Below, piece by piece: positions 35,707 to 47,370 of a stretch of 64,000 bases of DNA. Source of the stretch: Mauremys mutica (Eukaryota > Chordata > Testudines > Geoemydidae); the NCBI RefSeq assembly GCF_020497125.1, contig NC_059079.1, forward strand, positions 11,489,553 through 11,553,552, written 5' to 3'. The translations under genes were made by a program, and so were the position numbers. A model generated the notes under the pieces. It did no database searches and was not told the DNA's origin. It saw nothing but the letters and a program-made list of their open reading frames with translations. Numbering within the stretch: position 1 is the stretch's first letter; each line of letters starts with the position of its first letter.

Positions 35707-35746
35707 GCATAAGCTTTCGCGGGTGAATACCCACTTCGTCAGACGC
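35707..35746 (-). ncRNA. hammerhead-ribozyme-like motif, Penelope copy A
   Basis: Minus-strand order: helix I GCGT; core CTGACGA (perfect CUGANGA); one extra A; helix II GTGGGT/ACCCGC with loop ATTC; GAAA; GCTT; then ATGC pairing with GCGT (one G-U). The 'AAGCTT' around GAAA/GCTT is a palindrome, so helix III would form best between two copies. Every core position expected from the hammerhead consensus is present. The only departure is the extra A between the core and helix II, which is shared with all four other copies. Predicted cleavage would follow the last T of GCTT. Confidence 0.6.
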
Positions 35747-35821
35747 ATGTAGTGGAAATTTCCAGAGGCAGGTATAAATATGCAGGCAAGAATTAGTCTA
35801 GAGATAATGAGGTTAGTTCAA

Positions 35822-36926
35822 TCAGGGAGGATGAAGCCCTCTTCTAGCAGTTGAGGTGTGAACACCAAGGGAGGAGAAACTGGTTTTGTAGTTGGCTAGC
35901 CATTCACAGTCTTTGTTTAATCCTGAGCTGATGGTGTCAAATTTGCAAATGAACTGAAGTTCAGCAGTTTCTCTTTGAAGTCTGGTCCTGAAGTTTTTTT
36001 GCTGCAGGATGGCTACCTTTAAATCTGCTATTGTGTGTCCAGGGAGGTTGAAGTGTTCTCCTACAAGTTTTTGTATATTGCCGTTCCTAATATCTGACTT
36101 GTGTCCATTTATCCTTTTACGTAGGGATTGTCCAGTTTGGCCGATGTACATAGCAGAGGGGCATTGCTGGCACATGATGGCATATATTACATTGGTGGAC
36201 GTGCAGGTGAAAGAACTGGTGATGTTGTGACTGATCTGGTTAGGTCCTGTGATGGTGTCGCTGGTGTAGATATGTGGGCAGAGTTAGCATTGAGGTTTGT
36301 TGCATGGATTGGTTCCTGAGTTATAGTTACTATGGTGCGGTGTGTGGTTGCTGGTGAGAATATGCTTAAGGTTGGCGGGTTGTCTGTAGGCGAGGACTGT
36401 CCTGCCTCCCAAGGTCTGTGAAAGTGTGGGATCATTGTCCAGGATGGGTCACTGATGATGCGTTGAAAAGGTTTAAGCTGAGGACTGTAGGTGATGGCCA
36501 GTTGAGTTCTGTTTGTTTCTTTCTTGGGCTTGTCTTGCAGCAGGAGGCTTCTGGGTACACGTCTGGCTCTGTTGATTTGTTTCCTTATTTCCTCGTGTGG
36601 GTATTGTAGTTTTGAGAATGCTTGGTGAAGATCTTGTAGGTGTTGGTCTCTGTCTGAGGGTTTGGAGCAAATGCACTTGTACCTCAGTGCTTGGCTGTAG
36701 ACGATGGATTGTGTGGTGTGTCCGGGATGGAAGCTGGAGGCATGAAGGTAGATATAGCGGTCGGTGGGTTTTCAGTAGAGGGTGGTGATAACGTGACTGT
36801 CACTTATTTGTACCGTGGTGTCTAGGAAGTGGACCTTCCATGTAGATTGGTCCAGGCTGAGGTTGATGGTGGGGTGCAAGCTGTTGAAATCATGGTGGAA
36901 TTCTTCCATAGTCTCCTTCCCATGGG
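35822..36926 (-). pseudogene. Penelope-type reverse transcriptase C-terminus plus GIY-YIG endonuclease, broken
   Basis: Reading the minus strand, the proximal part translates with 'FLDTTV' and, after a stop in place of the usual arginine, 'KPTDRYIYLH'. This is the polymerase-linker signature of Penelope-like elements. Further frames continue with 'PWEAGQSSP'. The last 117-codon stretch (36175-35822), preceded in frame by 'TSTNVIYAI', contains MCQQCP, MYIGQTGQSLRKRINGH and a C-terminal region ending 'LHPP'. 'VIYAI' and 'MYIG' are the GIY and YIG halves. The arginine and histidine of RKRINGH are typical of the nuclease helix, and CxxC fits the Penelope-specific cysteine pair. At least one stop and several frame changes disable it as a whole, but the endonuclease module itself is open and looks intact in sequence. 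Confidence 0.92.
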
Positions 36927-36935
36927 TCACCACAG

Positions 36936-37560
36936 CACAGGTTCACTGGAAAGGTAACTGCCCTCAGTTTTTCAATGAATTATTGGATTTGACCTGTCCT
37001 CATTGTATAATCTCCATACCGGTAATTCAGAGGCAAACAAAAGCATGTTTTTTACATATATGTTAAATTATTTTAAAGAACCCTTTGAATTCTAAAATCT
37101 TACTTATTTATACAGAATACTCTCATTCTTCAGAGTTTATATTCTGTGAAGAGTTATAGAAAAAACTAAAATAGCTTGAAAGATACAAATGTTATTTATG
37201 TTAAACATCTAAGCTGCATCCCAGAGATTTCCAGATATTATTTCCTACCAAAGCACAGAAACTGCTGAAAGCTACCACTCCACAGTCCCTGTTGCTTTTG
37301 CATTAGTTAGTGGGGTGGGATAAAATGAGGTTGCTATAAGCAACAGGAAGTAAATAAAAATATGCCCATTTCGATGCGTAAAACTACTTTAAAAGACTGA
37401 TTAGGATGCTCTCCATTTTTCAGTTTGCCTGGTTGCTAACAAGCCTTCATAAATTAAAGCACTTTAAATCTAAAGCCAAATAAAGCTCTTCTCTCCAACC
37501 CGGCCATCCCATGTTACACAGGCTTTTTGGCCCCAAAATTTATGTCTATTGTTCAGAAAG

Positions 37561-37599
<39 letters not shown>

Positions 37600-37630
37600 G
37601 AAACATCTCAAATCAAGCTAAACCTGCAGC
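36936..37630. other. no gene recognised; one GA microsatellite
   Basis: Unassigned apart from the AG repeat at 37564-37596. Confidence 0.4.
37564..37596. repeat. (AG)16 microsatellite
   Basis: About 16 AG units, read directly. Confidence 0.95.
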
Positions 37631-37638
37631 AACTAAAC

Positions 37639-37926
37639 CCGAGGTCGGCAACCTTTCAGAAGTGGTGTGCCGAATCTTCATTTATTCACTCTAATTTAAG
37701 GTTTTGCGTGCCAGTAATACAGTTTAACATTTTTAGGAGGTCTCTTTCTATAGGTCTATAATATGTAACTAAACTATTGTTGTATGTAAAGTAAATAAGG
37801 GTTTTAAAATTAAATTAAAATGCAGAGCCCCCCAGACCGGTGGCCATGACCCGAGCAGTGTGAGTGCCACTGAAAATCAGCTTGCGTGCCGCCTTTGGCA
37901 CGCGTGCCATAGGTGGCCTACCCCTG
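37639..37926 (-). mobile_element. non-autonomous hAT, copy 2 of the 23388 family
   Basis: Inverted relative to 23388-23698. Ends CCGAGGTCGGCAACC and CTACCCCTG. Flanks AACTAAAC (37631-37638) and AATTAAAC (37927-37934) are TSDs with one difference. It lacks a short stretch in the AT-rich middle compared with the other copies. Confidence 0.92.
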
Positions 37927-37934
37927 AATTAAAC

Positions 37935-39560
37935 CAACCAAACCAAACATCTAAGTCCACTTTTAAAGAAGACACAAACCCAAATGACAGCAAATGAAAT
38001 AAGCAGCCAAGTGAGTTCATCCAGGGGTTATTGTGACATGCGCCCTCACACTACTAACTGATGATAATTTTTAGAGTTAATAGATTTTATATTGTTTTTA
38101 CAAACAGTAAAACAAAAGGTTATTGGTTGTTGTAATTTATTACCTGTAACAGTACTAAAAATAGAAAAATACATACTGTCTCAAACATCTTATATCTTTG
38201 TAAAGATCTAATAGTTATCACACAGTATAATTAAATGCAACAATTTTTTTGTAAAAAAAAAAATTAAGGTATATCTCTGATACATCAGCAATTAATGTAG
38301 CAAAGTGTTATTTACAGTAATAGTCAAGTAATCTGTATGCACAGTACAACCTATGTTTACACATATGTTTAGAATGGCATGATTAACCTGACCAGGCTTG
38401 GATAAGGAAGTAGCGTACTCTTCTGTCCCCAATCAGCAGGATTCACTCACAAAGTGTGATATAATCACTCTCGGGAGAGAGTCCAGGAAAATGTAACAAA
38501 TGACCTTCGTAGACACTCATGTATAACAGTGTCTTTTAATTAGGTCTGATTTGAACTGAAATTATTTGCTAGCAGCAATTATATCAACTCCGTAAATAAA
38601 CACTTGGAACAAAGCTAAAGCAACACTGATAAATATTTTAAAACAGAACACAAGCCTAAAGTTGTAAAAAATTCAAAATAAATAAAATAAAATAAAATAA
38701 AGAATGTATATTTCAGAGGGGTTTAAATCACCCTAATCAAATATGCCTTTCTAGCAGGGATCAACTACACTGAACTGACGATGCTGTGTTATCTCTGGGT
38801 TTAACCAACTGCTGGTAAGCCCATTAAAAATGCATCCAAGAAACTATTTTCTCATGCAGCAAGTCAAGCTTTATTTAAACAAACTGCAAAGAGCCAGACA
38901 ATTAAAGTACAGGGAACAGGTCACCGTAAGCACCTCACAGAATCTTATAGGTACTATACAAGATGGGCAATTACTCAAGCCCTGAATGCCAAGGTTATGC
39001 TTCCAATTTGATTCTAAATACAAAGAACCACTACACCTCTCTCCAGAATGCCTATTCCAGTCTCTGTGCTGAAGTTCTTGGGAGCCAAAATGATTGGTAT
39101 TTGGAGCTGAATAAATACAAATAAAGGAGTGATTCTTAATAATTATTCTGGTTTTTGTGTCCACAATTTTGCTCCAATAAAGGAAGTCACAAATGAGGAG
39201 ATGCAGATGCCTGGCATCCTTTAACTACACCCACAAGTCTGAAGTTATATATCTGCACGTCCTCCCTTTCACCTACAAAACTGCAGGCAGAAAGAACGAC
39301 AACTGGGTTATGCCCTCTTTGAAATTTTGCCCAAAGACTAGGGGGAGTGAGGGTTCTTAGGGTACTCAGGATGGTGAGTCACCTTGTTACTACCCTGCCT
39401 CAAGCATGAGGGAGCCTTGCTTGTCCTTAGCTGAGTGGCAGCTCCCTGACACCACCAGCCTGTTAGCCACCCAAGCACTCTCCTCTGGCCCATACCTGCC
39501 CTTACTTTGTCTTGCACGTTAACAATAGGTGCACCCAAGCCCCCGTGTCCCTCTGAAGCA
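37935..39560. other. no gene recognised
   Basis: AT-rich unassigned sequence. (AAAAT)n occurs at 38678-38701. No exon or RNA gene is seen. Confidence 0.4.
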
Positions 39561-39566
39561 TCACTC

Positions 39567-40370
39567 TGTAACGTCCAGCCCCTTATTCACTAAACACTCC
39601 CAGAAACACCATGCCTGCTGTCCCAAAGGGAACAGTGTACACTCCAGCTTGTATGATTCAACTCAGGATCAGAACCTCGCTTAATATCACAGCACTTAGA
39701 TATAGTGAAAACAAGGATACTTTTATTAATAAAGATTCAAGAGATAGCAAGTAAGGATAATGGAAACAGGTCACATATAAAACAAAATCATAACACACTA
39801 TCTACAGACTAAACTTAACAGGCTAAAGAAGCTTACTTACCTCACCCACAAAGTCCTCTGCAGCGTTTCAACCAACACTGGCTGTGAGCCTCTTTTCATG
39901 AATGCCAATGGACTGCCCATTTACTTCCTACATGCAAGAAAAGGGGTGTCTTCTTTGCCTTCTATTTATATTCCCAAAATCCATACTGTATGTCAGGGTA
40001 ATCACCCAGGGCTTATTTTCCTGTGTACTGCTTCCCTGTTGATTTCACATCTCCCTGTTGACTTTGTATGTAAATAGATATCCATTGTGTTAGCTTACAA
40101 TGCTTAATTTATACCTTGATAAGAGACAGGTGAATCAACATCCCTTGTCTGAGAGAAAACCTGTTTCGCAACCATGCCTTGATCCATACTTCAAAACATA
40201 TTTTGGGTATATAAAACACAGCTTCTTACATAGTATCTGTACATGCCTTTCACAATGACCAGTGTGACCTGGGCTTTCATTTAACATATCACAAGATATT
40301 CTTTGGTGAACTAGAATGTACATACCAGAATTAAGACATTCCTGTAACCCTATTGCCAGTTGGCATCACA
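39567..40370 (-). repeat. long interspersed repeat, possibly a solo LTR
   Basis: The block opens TGTAACG and closes GGCATCACA, so both strands begin TGT and end ACA as LTRs do. On the minus strand, 'tttattaataaaag'-like sequence near 39720-39735 could be a polyadenylation region, and 'tatataaa' occurs near 40208. I recall similar sequence as dispersed in reptile genomes, but cannot prove it here. No matching TSD was found, and no internal retroviral gene is present in the window. Confidence 0.35.
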
Positions 40371-42500
40371 GATAGGAGTTTGCCTTGAAATGAAAATATT
40401 TTTTGCCCAATCATAAAAACAAATGGGGGCCAGCCCTCCCCAGCTAGAGTGAAACCTTTCAATGTTGTGTTATGCCACCTTTGGGTCCTTTCCGCATGAT
40501 ACACAACTCGATACTCCTCTCATTCAAAGCCTGAAATTCCCTGATGATTGGGATCATAGAGACGTAAACCATTCCACCCATCCCCCAAAATACATTATTT
40601 CTTCAAATAAACTTCCCTAGGACCCTGTGTTCTCTCGGGCTGCCTACCTCACTCCCTATCCACCTGTTCCCTGTGCACCTCTGGGAAATGCCCAACATCC
40701 TCCATTTCAAATTACATCAGTGAGATCTAAGATTGATCACCACCTTGCAAGGTCAGGCTCATACACTCAGGTTCCACCCCTCACCAACCAGCATCTGACC
40801 AGCTTTGTTGGTTGCAACTGAAACCAGCCATGGAGTCTTCCAGAAAGCTGTATTAAATCTGCTCCCATGCAGTGCACATTAGTGAGAGCCTGAAAAGTAA
40901 ATGTCTAGATGGAGATGAGGTATAAATTGGAGCACAGGAGTCTGAAAACATCCTATTGGAGATGGGGAAGCAAAGTATCAGAAGAAATTATATCACTAAT
41001 ACTCAGCTACCAAGACCTAGCTCCTAGAGAGCCAGCATGCCTGCCTACCTACCGACCTGTGCATTTCTACTCAGCAAGTCACTGGGGGATTTGCATTCAA
41101 CACACAAAATTATGGAGTTGGCTAAAGGAATAAACTTTCTTGAGTGTCTTGCAAAGATAAGTGCTTGAAAAACTTCCAAAAAGCTACACACTGACTCAAG
41201 AATGCACTGAGTCACACTCCAAGCTGTGTAAGGAACCTCATGTAAGTCTCATTATGCTTTTATGTTTATATTCGTCTTTATCATACGGACCATATATTTG
41301 GTTTATGTTTCTGGGGGACAATCTCACTGAAGCCTTATTCATAACAAATTTTGCTCCTTTTTCCTTTATCCCTCTCCAAAAAAATAATAAATTACCATCT
41401 ATCCACAACCCTAGCAGACAAGTACTTGAATAATAAATCCTTCTGAAAATCTGGTATAAAGATGCCAACCTCTTTCCAACACAAACCCATGTCAAGATGG
41501 TTCCAAATACAGTACAGAACATATTGCTCTCCCCAATATGATTAACTGTCAATACCTCTTTCTTGTTTTTACAGTAGAAAATAGAATGCACAAGCATACT
41601 TCTGTATAAGAGCATTGTTGAGCCAAACAAGATACAGATATCTCTGCCTGAATCTGTTTCATTATTTAAAATTCCCAATGTCTTTCTTACATCCTCTGAA
41701 TATTTATGAACTGAGAGGTGAATACGAATGGGAGATTTTGTACACTTACCAAAAAAAAAAAAAAAAAATCTACAACAGGTTTCTTGGCAAGTGAACTGAA
41801 AACTTCCAAGGTTAAATCAACTACAAAATGACTGTCAGAGGAGAATGCTCACACTGTTTGTAATATAATAGGCAATGGAATTCTTGCAGCGCCAAATTCT
41901 CTCAAAAAAGAACAATATTCCTTCAAAATATTCAAACAAAATCAAAAGCCCATGCAAGAATCAGATGATCTCTTACTTGTATATTTGCTTTCTGTGACTC
42001 AGATAGAATAGTACTGGTCCTTCTTATCCACCAACTGGAGAAAATAAATTTTGTTCCAAAGACAGACGAAATAAGCAAGTTAGAGGAATGACTAATGAGA
42101 TAGGACAAAGGGCTGTCTGAAAGACCTCTTAAAATCCACGAATACTATTTTCTCCCAAGTGGTTATATCCTTGCAGTGCTTGGATGAAAAATATCAGGGT
42201 ATCGTGAAACAAGATTTCTTTACAAGGGTACCAAGAGTCTCTAAATCTAGGATATATCATAATACCCCTCCCCATCCCCCACCATGCAAATGAGAAAGAA
42301 TATTATAGAAACCCTATAACTTTGGTATTGGAGAAGATACTGAACAATGAGCTTATAATTTAATCTGTAGGTAGCCAAGAACACTGAGAAATGCAGTAAA
42401 TTGGAGATGTGGAGAACAAGCAAGCTTATTTTCTTCTTGGGTCTTTCAGTGCCTATTATGGTGGCCAAAGGGAGACTAGTAAGAGGCAATATGTTTGTCT
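40371..42500. other. no gene recognised; one 146-codon frame of unknown meaning
   Basis: The minus-strand frame 41678-41238 is open for 146 codons, which is long for AT-rich DNA. Its composition is mixed and no domain is recognised; I treat it as probably chance. An A18 run lies at 41751-41768. Confidence 0.4.
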
Positions 42501-42745
42501 CAGGGCTTGTCTACCCTTAAAATGCTGCAGCAGCACAGCTACGCCGATGTAGCATTTCAGAGAAGACATTACTTACACCGACAGGAGAGTTTCTCCCATC
42601 AGTTCAGGTAATCCACCTCTCTGAGAGGCAGTAGCTAGGTCAACGCTAGGGGTTAGGTCAGTTTAATTGCATCGGTCAGGGATGTGGATTTCCCCCTGAG
42701 CGACAAAGTATACCAACCTAATTTCCTAGTGTAGATCAGACATCA
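42501..42745. mobile_element. MITE with CAGGGCTTGTCTAC end
   Basis: Starts CAGGGCTTGTCTAC and ends near 'ctagtgtagatcagacat', an eroded inverted counterpart ('gtgtagaccaggcct' would be the intact form). The inside has opposed words 'taggtcaacgctagg' and 'ggttaggtcagttt'. Diverged; TSD not certain. Confidence 0.7.
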
Positions 42746-42864
42746 GACACTGTATTCTGTGTTTAACATCAGTCCCGCTGGTCTTCTGTGCAGTCCTTTC
42801 TCACATATGTAGGGTGTTAATTGAAAATTCATCCTTCATCCAACAATTCATCCAAACAAACAAA

Positions 42865-43190
42865 AGAAAGTATTAAAACAAACAAAAGGAAGTATTTCTT
42901 CACACAACTCACAGTCAATCTGTGGAACTCCTTGCCAGAGGCTGTTGCAAAGGCCAAAACTATAAAAGGGTTCAAAAAAGAACTAGATATTTTCATGGAT
43001 GGGCAGGGATGATGTCCCTAGCCTCTGTTTGCCAGAAGCTGGGAATGAGCGACAGGAGATGATCACTTGATTACCTGTTCTGTTCATTCTCTCTGGGGTA
43101 CCTGGCATTGGCCACTGTTGGAAGACAGGACACTGGGCTAGATGGACCTTTGGTCTGACCCACTATAGCCGCTCTTATGTTCTTGGTGTT
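42865..43190 (+). mobile_element. CR1 LINE 3' end
   Basis: Encodes the last part of ORF2 ('KYFFTQLTVNLWNSLPEAVAKA') and then the 3' untranslated region with 'ttggccactgttggaagaca' and 'tggtctgacccactatagcc'. It is the same subfamily as the copy inside the hAT at 16758, in the opposite orientation, and strongly 5'-truncated. Confidence 0.9.
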
Positions 43191-46100
43191 CTCCAATGGC
43201 ATCAATGACGAATTTTGGCCCTTGATGTTTACTACAAGGTCAGTGGCTATAAAGTTTACCATTATCCATGATTTGGTCCAAGATAAGACTCCCGACTTTG
43301 CACGTATTACTGAGAGCTGGAAAAATGACACTACAGAGTCATTATTAGCCCAGATTCTCCTGAGAATCAAGAGAAGGAAGAATCAAGAAGGTGGCATTCA
43401 AGAGGGTTGAGGGGGGCACTGCCCCCCCTGGAAATTTTTTTGGCCCTCCCCTGTAGAAATAAGATATGTTCCCGTTTCTTTTCCCCCATTTCTTAGTCTG
43501 AGTTTCCTCAGATGAATGATTGTAGTCCTAAGGCCATTGAGTAGAAGAATTCCAGTAGTCAGTGGGAGCAATGGGAGTGTATTATTGGCCAGCTAAGTGA
43601 AGCCTGGCAACTGCATTTATTACAGTAAAAGATGGGAAACCCTAGTAAAGAAGCGTCTGCAGAAACCTTCCACAGGAAGGCTTACAACGTATACGCAGTA
43701 GCAAAGTGGGGACACAGGGTTCTGTGCTGGAGTTTTTGAGACCAGATCCTGCCTACTTGTTTGGAGTTGGGGGTAAAGGAGAGAGGAGAGGAAAGGAAAA
43801 GAAAGGAGAGAGGAGAGAGTTCCTTTCAAACTGAGAGAGAGAGGAGAAAGCTCCTTTTGGTTGTATATAAATATATGTTAAATAAGGTCTCTTACGAAAG
43901 CTTGTATCTGAACCTGATGGTCATTCTGAGATGTGCATACAGACTGCGGCTATGAATTTGTGTATGTAAGACGGCGCTCAGAATTTGTGATGTAATATTC
44001 AGCTCTACAACAGGGAGGTGAAGCGAAAAGCCGGGAGGGGCCACCCCCCCAACCAGACGAGACTAGAGCCAAGTACATAGCATTGTACAACCCAGGAAAA
44101 GACAATGGTGGACCATTAAAGTTAATGGGGAAAAACTGAAACAACTTGAAACTTGAAAATAAAACCTAATCGTGGAAAACTAAAGGAGGGAGGGAATTTT
44201 CCCTACCCTGAAAAACTATGAGTCCCCATGCCAAGAGAAAAGAAAAGTATTAAAAATCCCAGCTTTTAAAAACAGACTCTTCAGCACCTATAAACTTTAA
44301 ATCCTTTATCTTGAGAAAAACTCCAAAACTTAATGTGGTGAATCCAGCATACAAAAAATTTACTAATTTGATGATTTCACTTTATTCATTGTCTTAAAAA
44401 CATTATCAATTATGAATTTGATTATGCTTAGTTTACCATAACTTGAACTTTAGTTTCATGAACACAGCACTTTCATGTTACGATAAGCACTTTAATATTT
44501 CTGAATCTGAATTTTTTGGATGTTTGAATATTTCTTATAATGAATAGCCATATAAATGTATTTTATTTTTCTTATTCCATAAAAATAAGGTTAAAAACGG
44601 TTCTGACTGAGACTGTGTTTTCTACTAAGTACATGAACTTCTTAAGGTAAGCACGATTGTCCCTTTTTTCATGGAGTCTGCCCCCCGTGTCGATGTCCTA
44701 GCTGCAAGCCACTTGTGTTGCTTTTATCTAACCTGAAATGTAAGCACTTTCCCACGCTATCTAATGTAACTATCCATCTACCTGAAGTATTTCTATAGCA
44801 TCTCTCTCTAAGCATTGCAATATTGTACTTGCTTGAGCATGCTCACCTCATGGAGAAGTCCTGGAATGGGGGTAAGACAGGGATTCTCTTGAGGTCCATA
44901 CCACTCCGCCCATCTCAGAGTGAAGCTAAAAAACTTCAATCTAGAGTTAAGAGTTGGTTGAGGCTGGTTCTCCTATGTGATTTCAAGGTCCACGTTTAAT
45001 GTTGTGAATTATCCGACTGTAAGGGACCGTGTGGCTACCAACGTGCCCATAGGCCCAATCCTAGAGTAAATATTACTGAAAAATTAGTAAAATAATAAAT
45101 AATGACTCTTTTAGGTGAACTAAATATCTTATGGTTTCTAGAACAAAGATGGCACTCTCTCAGGTGGTTTCTGGTTCAAAACACCAAGCCCTGATGATCT
45201 AGAAGTCACCTACATCCTGTAGACATTTAAAATAGATCTAGCTAAAGTGACTTAACAAATAGCATCCTGGAGACCTAGTGACAGTGCTATACGCTGCCAC
45301 ATGAGGAATTAAAGTTTGAGATGATGTTTGGTTTCTTGCTCCCAAATAGCTAGCAGGAGGGGGGAATATTGGAGACAAGCAAAAGCTCAGCCTCAGTGTG
45401 TGGGAGAAGGAACAACATTTATGACTGCTCTCCACTGACCCCTCCGGCCAGATCAAAGCACCCCAGAAGAGAGCTGGCAAGAACTGCATTCACAGCTTCC
45501 TCGGTATTGTGTTCCTTGATGGTGTCTTTTCCTGCATGCCAGGGACCCCAGGCCAACATTTTCAAACCTGGCTGAATTCAGCAGGTACTCAGCACTTCTG
45601 AAAATCAGGCTGCTTATTTAGGTGGCTAAAAATTGAACAGGTGCCTTACTTTAGGCACCAGGGTTTGAACGTTTTGCTCATAATGCCATGCCTGGGAGAA
45701 ACAGTGACAATCCTGTCCAGTTGTGCAAAATTGTAAGTACAAGGATGCATGATACAGTTTTTTAAAACACATACTGGAGAATTTTTATGGGGAGAGTTGA
45801 CTCACTGGGAAGACTAGTCACACACTTCTCAACTCTTACTATGTCGATGTGAAGCAACATTTTTCAGAATAAATCGTACCCAAAGTTCATCTCGTCACAG
45901 ACAAAAGTCAAACCATTCCTGTTCATTTCAGTGACCGCTTCACTGATCTCAAGGTTTTATATTTACATATTCAAGATACAGATTACATATTCAAGATATT
46001 TTAGGGTTGACAAGTATAATTTCATTAAAGAAGCCAATGTGTTTTTGGAAGGGCAAAGGAGGGGAAATTTACATTTAAACCTAAATATATCCAGATAGAA

Positions 46101-46640
46101 ATTAGCTCCAGTCTCCATTACAACATTAAAGATAACCTCAGAATGTTTTTGAAAAAAAAAATTGTTCCTGCTGCTGCAGAATCACCATGTGGCACTGGGA
46201 TAAAAAGACTGCTCTTGTAGGTAATAAGTTTGTATTGAGTTTCAGAACCACATCATCCTTCCACCTGACTTTTCAATTTCCCACATGAACAGCTCAAGTG
46301 TTATACCTGCTTTTGGTATATTCGAGCAGGCTATAGTTCATGGTGAGAGAATACCTGAAATCAGTGGTAACATTCTCTTGTGAATATCCAAATTAAAAAT
46401 TGTTCTTTCACGGCTGTATTTAGGTATAATTTTACAAGCGGGGGGCTAACTTATATAGAACCATTTACTTAAAAAAATTAGCTCAATTCCTTTTGACTAT
46501 CAAACCTAACACAAGGTGTAAACCCGCAGAGTCAACCATTCTATAGTGAAGCAGACATCCTCAGCACAAGTAATCAAGACTAGTTACAGTGGAGACGTCA
46601 TAGCTGTGTAAAAAATACATTTAACTTAAGCAGTAGCACC
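43191..46640. other. no gene recognised
   Basis: Positions 43410-43440 contain a G6/C7 palindrome ('ggggggcactgcccccc'). Positions 45963-45979 and 45983-45998 repeat 'ttacatattcaagata'. Positions 45545-45680 look like an old interspersed repeat ('cagcacttctgaaaatcagg'). No gene is supported. Confidence 0.4.
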
Positions 46641-46738
46641 AAAGTCTGAGGGTCGGGCTCTGCACTTAGTGATACCAGCATATAACAGATGTAACCGACT
46701 GAAATCAAAGGAGTTATACACTAGTGTGCATCTGGTAG

Positions 46739-46841
46739 TTGGTCTATACTAGCAATCTTACTGTTGCTGTCACCCATGGAGCTGCACCGGGGCACAACAA
46801 TGGTAGGAGAATTTAAGACAAATGCCAGTATAGACAATCTC
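46739..46841. mobile_element. short MITE with TCTATACTRGCA ends
   Basis: Left 'ggtctatactagca' and right 'tgccagtatagac' are inverted repeats differing at one base, about 100 bp apart. TSD unclear. Confidence 0.55.
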
Positions 46842-47022
46842 AAAGCATGGCTCTGACAGGACCTTCAGGGTATCCATGTTCAGAACCAAGATGGGGTGGG
46901 ATATGGTCATTCTTTCCTCAGAGGACAGGGAACAGTTCAGCCACCCATGAGCATGTCTCTTTGTTCCAAGTGGAAGCTCAGAACTCTTGATCTCACAGAG
47001 CTTTCTCCCACTGTGCTCCTAA

Positions 47023-47210
47023 GGGGGGAAGGATAGCTCAGTGGTTTGAGCATTGGCCTGTTAAACCCATAGTTGTGAGCTCAATCCTTGAGGGGGCCAT
47101 TTAGGGATCTGGGCAAAAATCTGTCTGGGGATTGGTCCTCCTTTGAGCAGGGGGTTGGACTAGATGACCTCCTGAGGTCCCTTTCAACCCTGACATTCTA
47201 TATCTATGAA
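47023..47210 (+). mobile_element. tRNA-derived SINE with CR1 tail (turtle Cry type)
   Basis: The head is tRNA-like. The A box TAGCTCAGTGG lies at 47034-47044 and the B box GAGCTCAATCC at 47077-47087, the usual internal polymerase III promoter. After a short linker ('gagggggccatttaggg') the tail is a CR1 3' end ('ggactagatgacctcctgag', then 'attctatatctatgaa'), so it would have used CR1 machinery to move. The head does not fold as a complete tRNA, and there is no separate tRNA gene here. The family is known from cryptodiran turtles, which is the main basis for the lineage call. Confidence 0.9.
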
Positions 47211-47336
47211 CTAAGCCCATCTTTTCTCTTCCTCTGATCCCAATCCCCAACCATTCCTGCTCCTCCTCCTCCCCCACCACTCCTATCTCACCAGAATCAA
47301 CTTCTGCCTTGCTCCACCTACACCCAGCTTCTGCAA

Positions 47337-47370
<34 letters not shown>

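Larger units (their letters stand above)
35620..36927 (-). mobile_element. Penelope-like retroelement (Neptune type), 5'-truncated, copy A
   Basis: On the minus strand it runs from the reverse-transcriptase C-terminal region (near 36927) through a GIY-YIG endonuclease and stop (35822) to a 3' untranslated end finishing 'ctacccctctgatac' at 35620. 'CACCACAG' occurs at both outer flanks (35608-35615 and 36928-36935) and may be the target-site duplication, with four extra bases at the 3' side. The 3' region holds the hammerhead-like motif. It also holds a terminal inverted pair, 'gttagtctg' and 'cagactaac'. Upstream polymerase domains are absent. Confidence 0.92.

Noticed and set aside
43408..43440. 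G6/C7 palindrome as a terminator or transposon end
   Set aside because: Polymerase terminators of that type are not relevant in this genome, and no partner transposon end or TSD was found.
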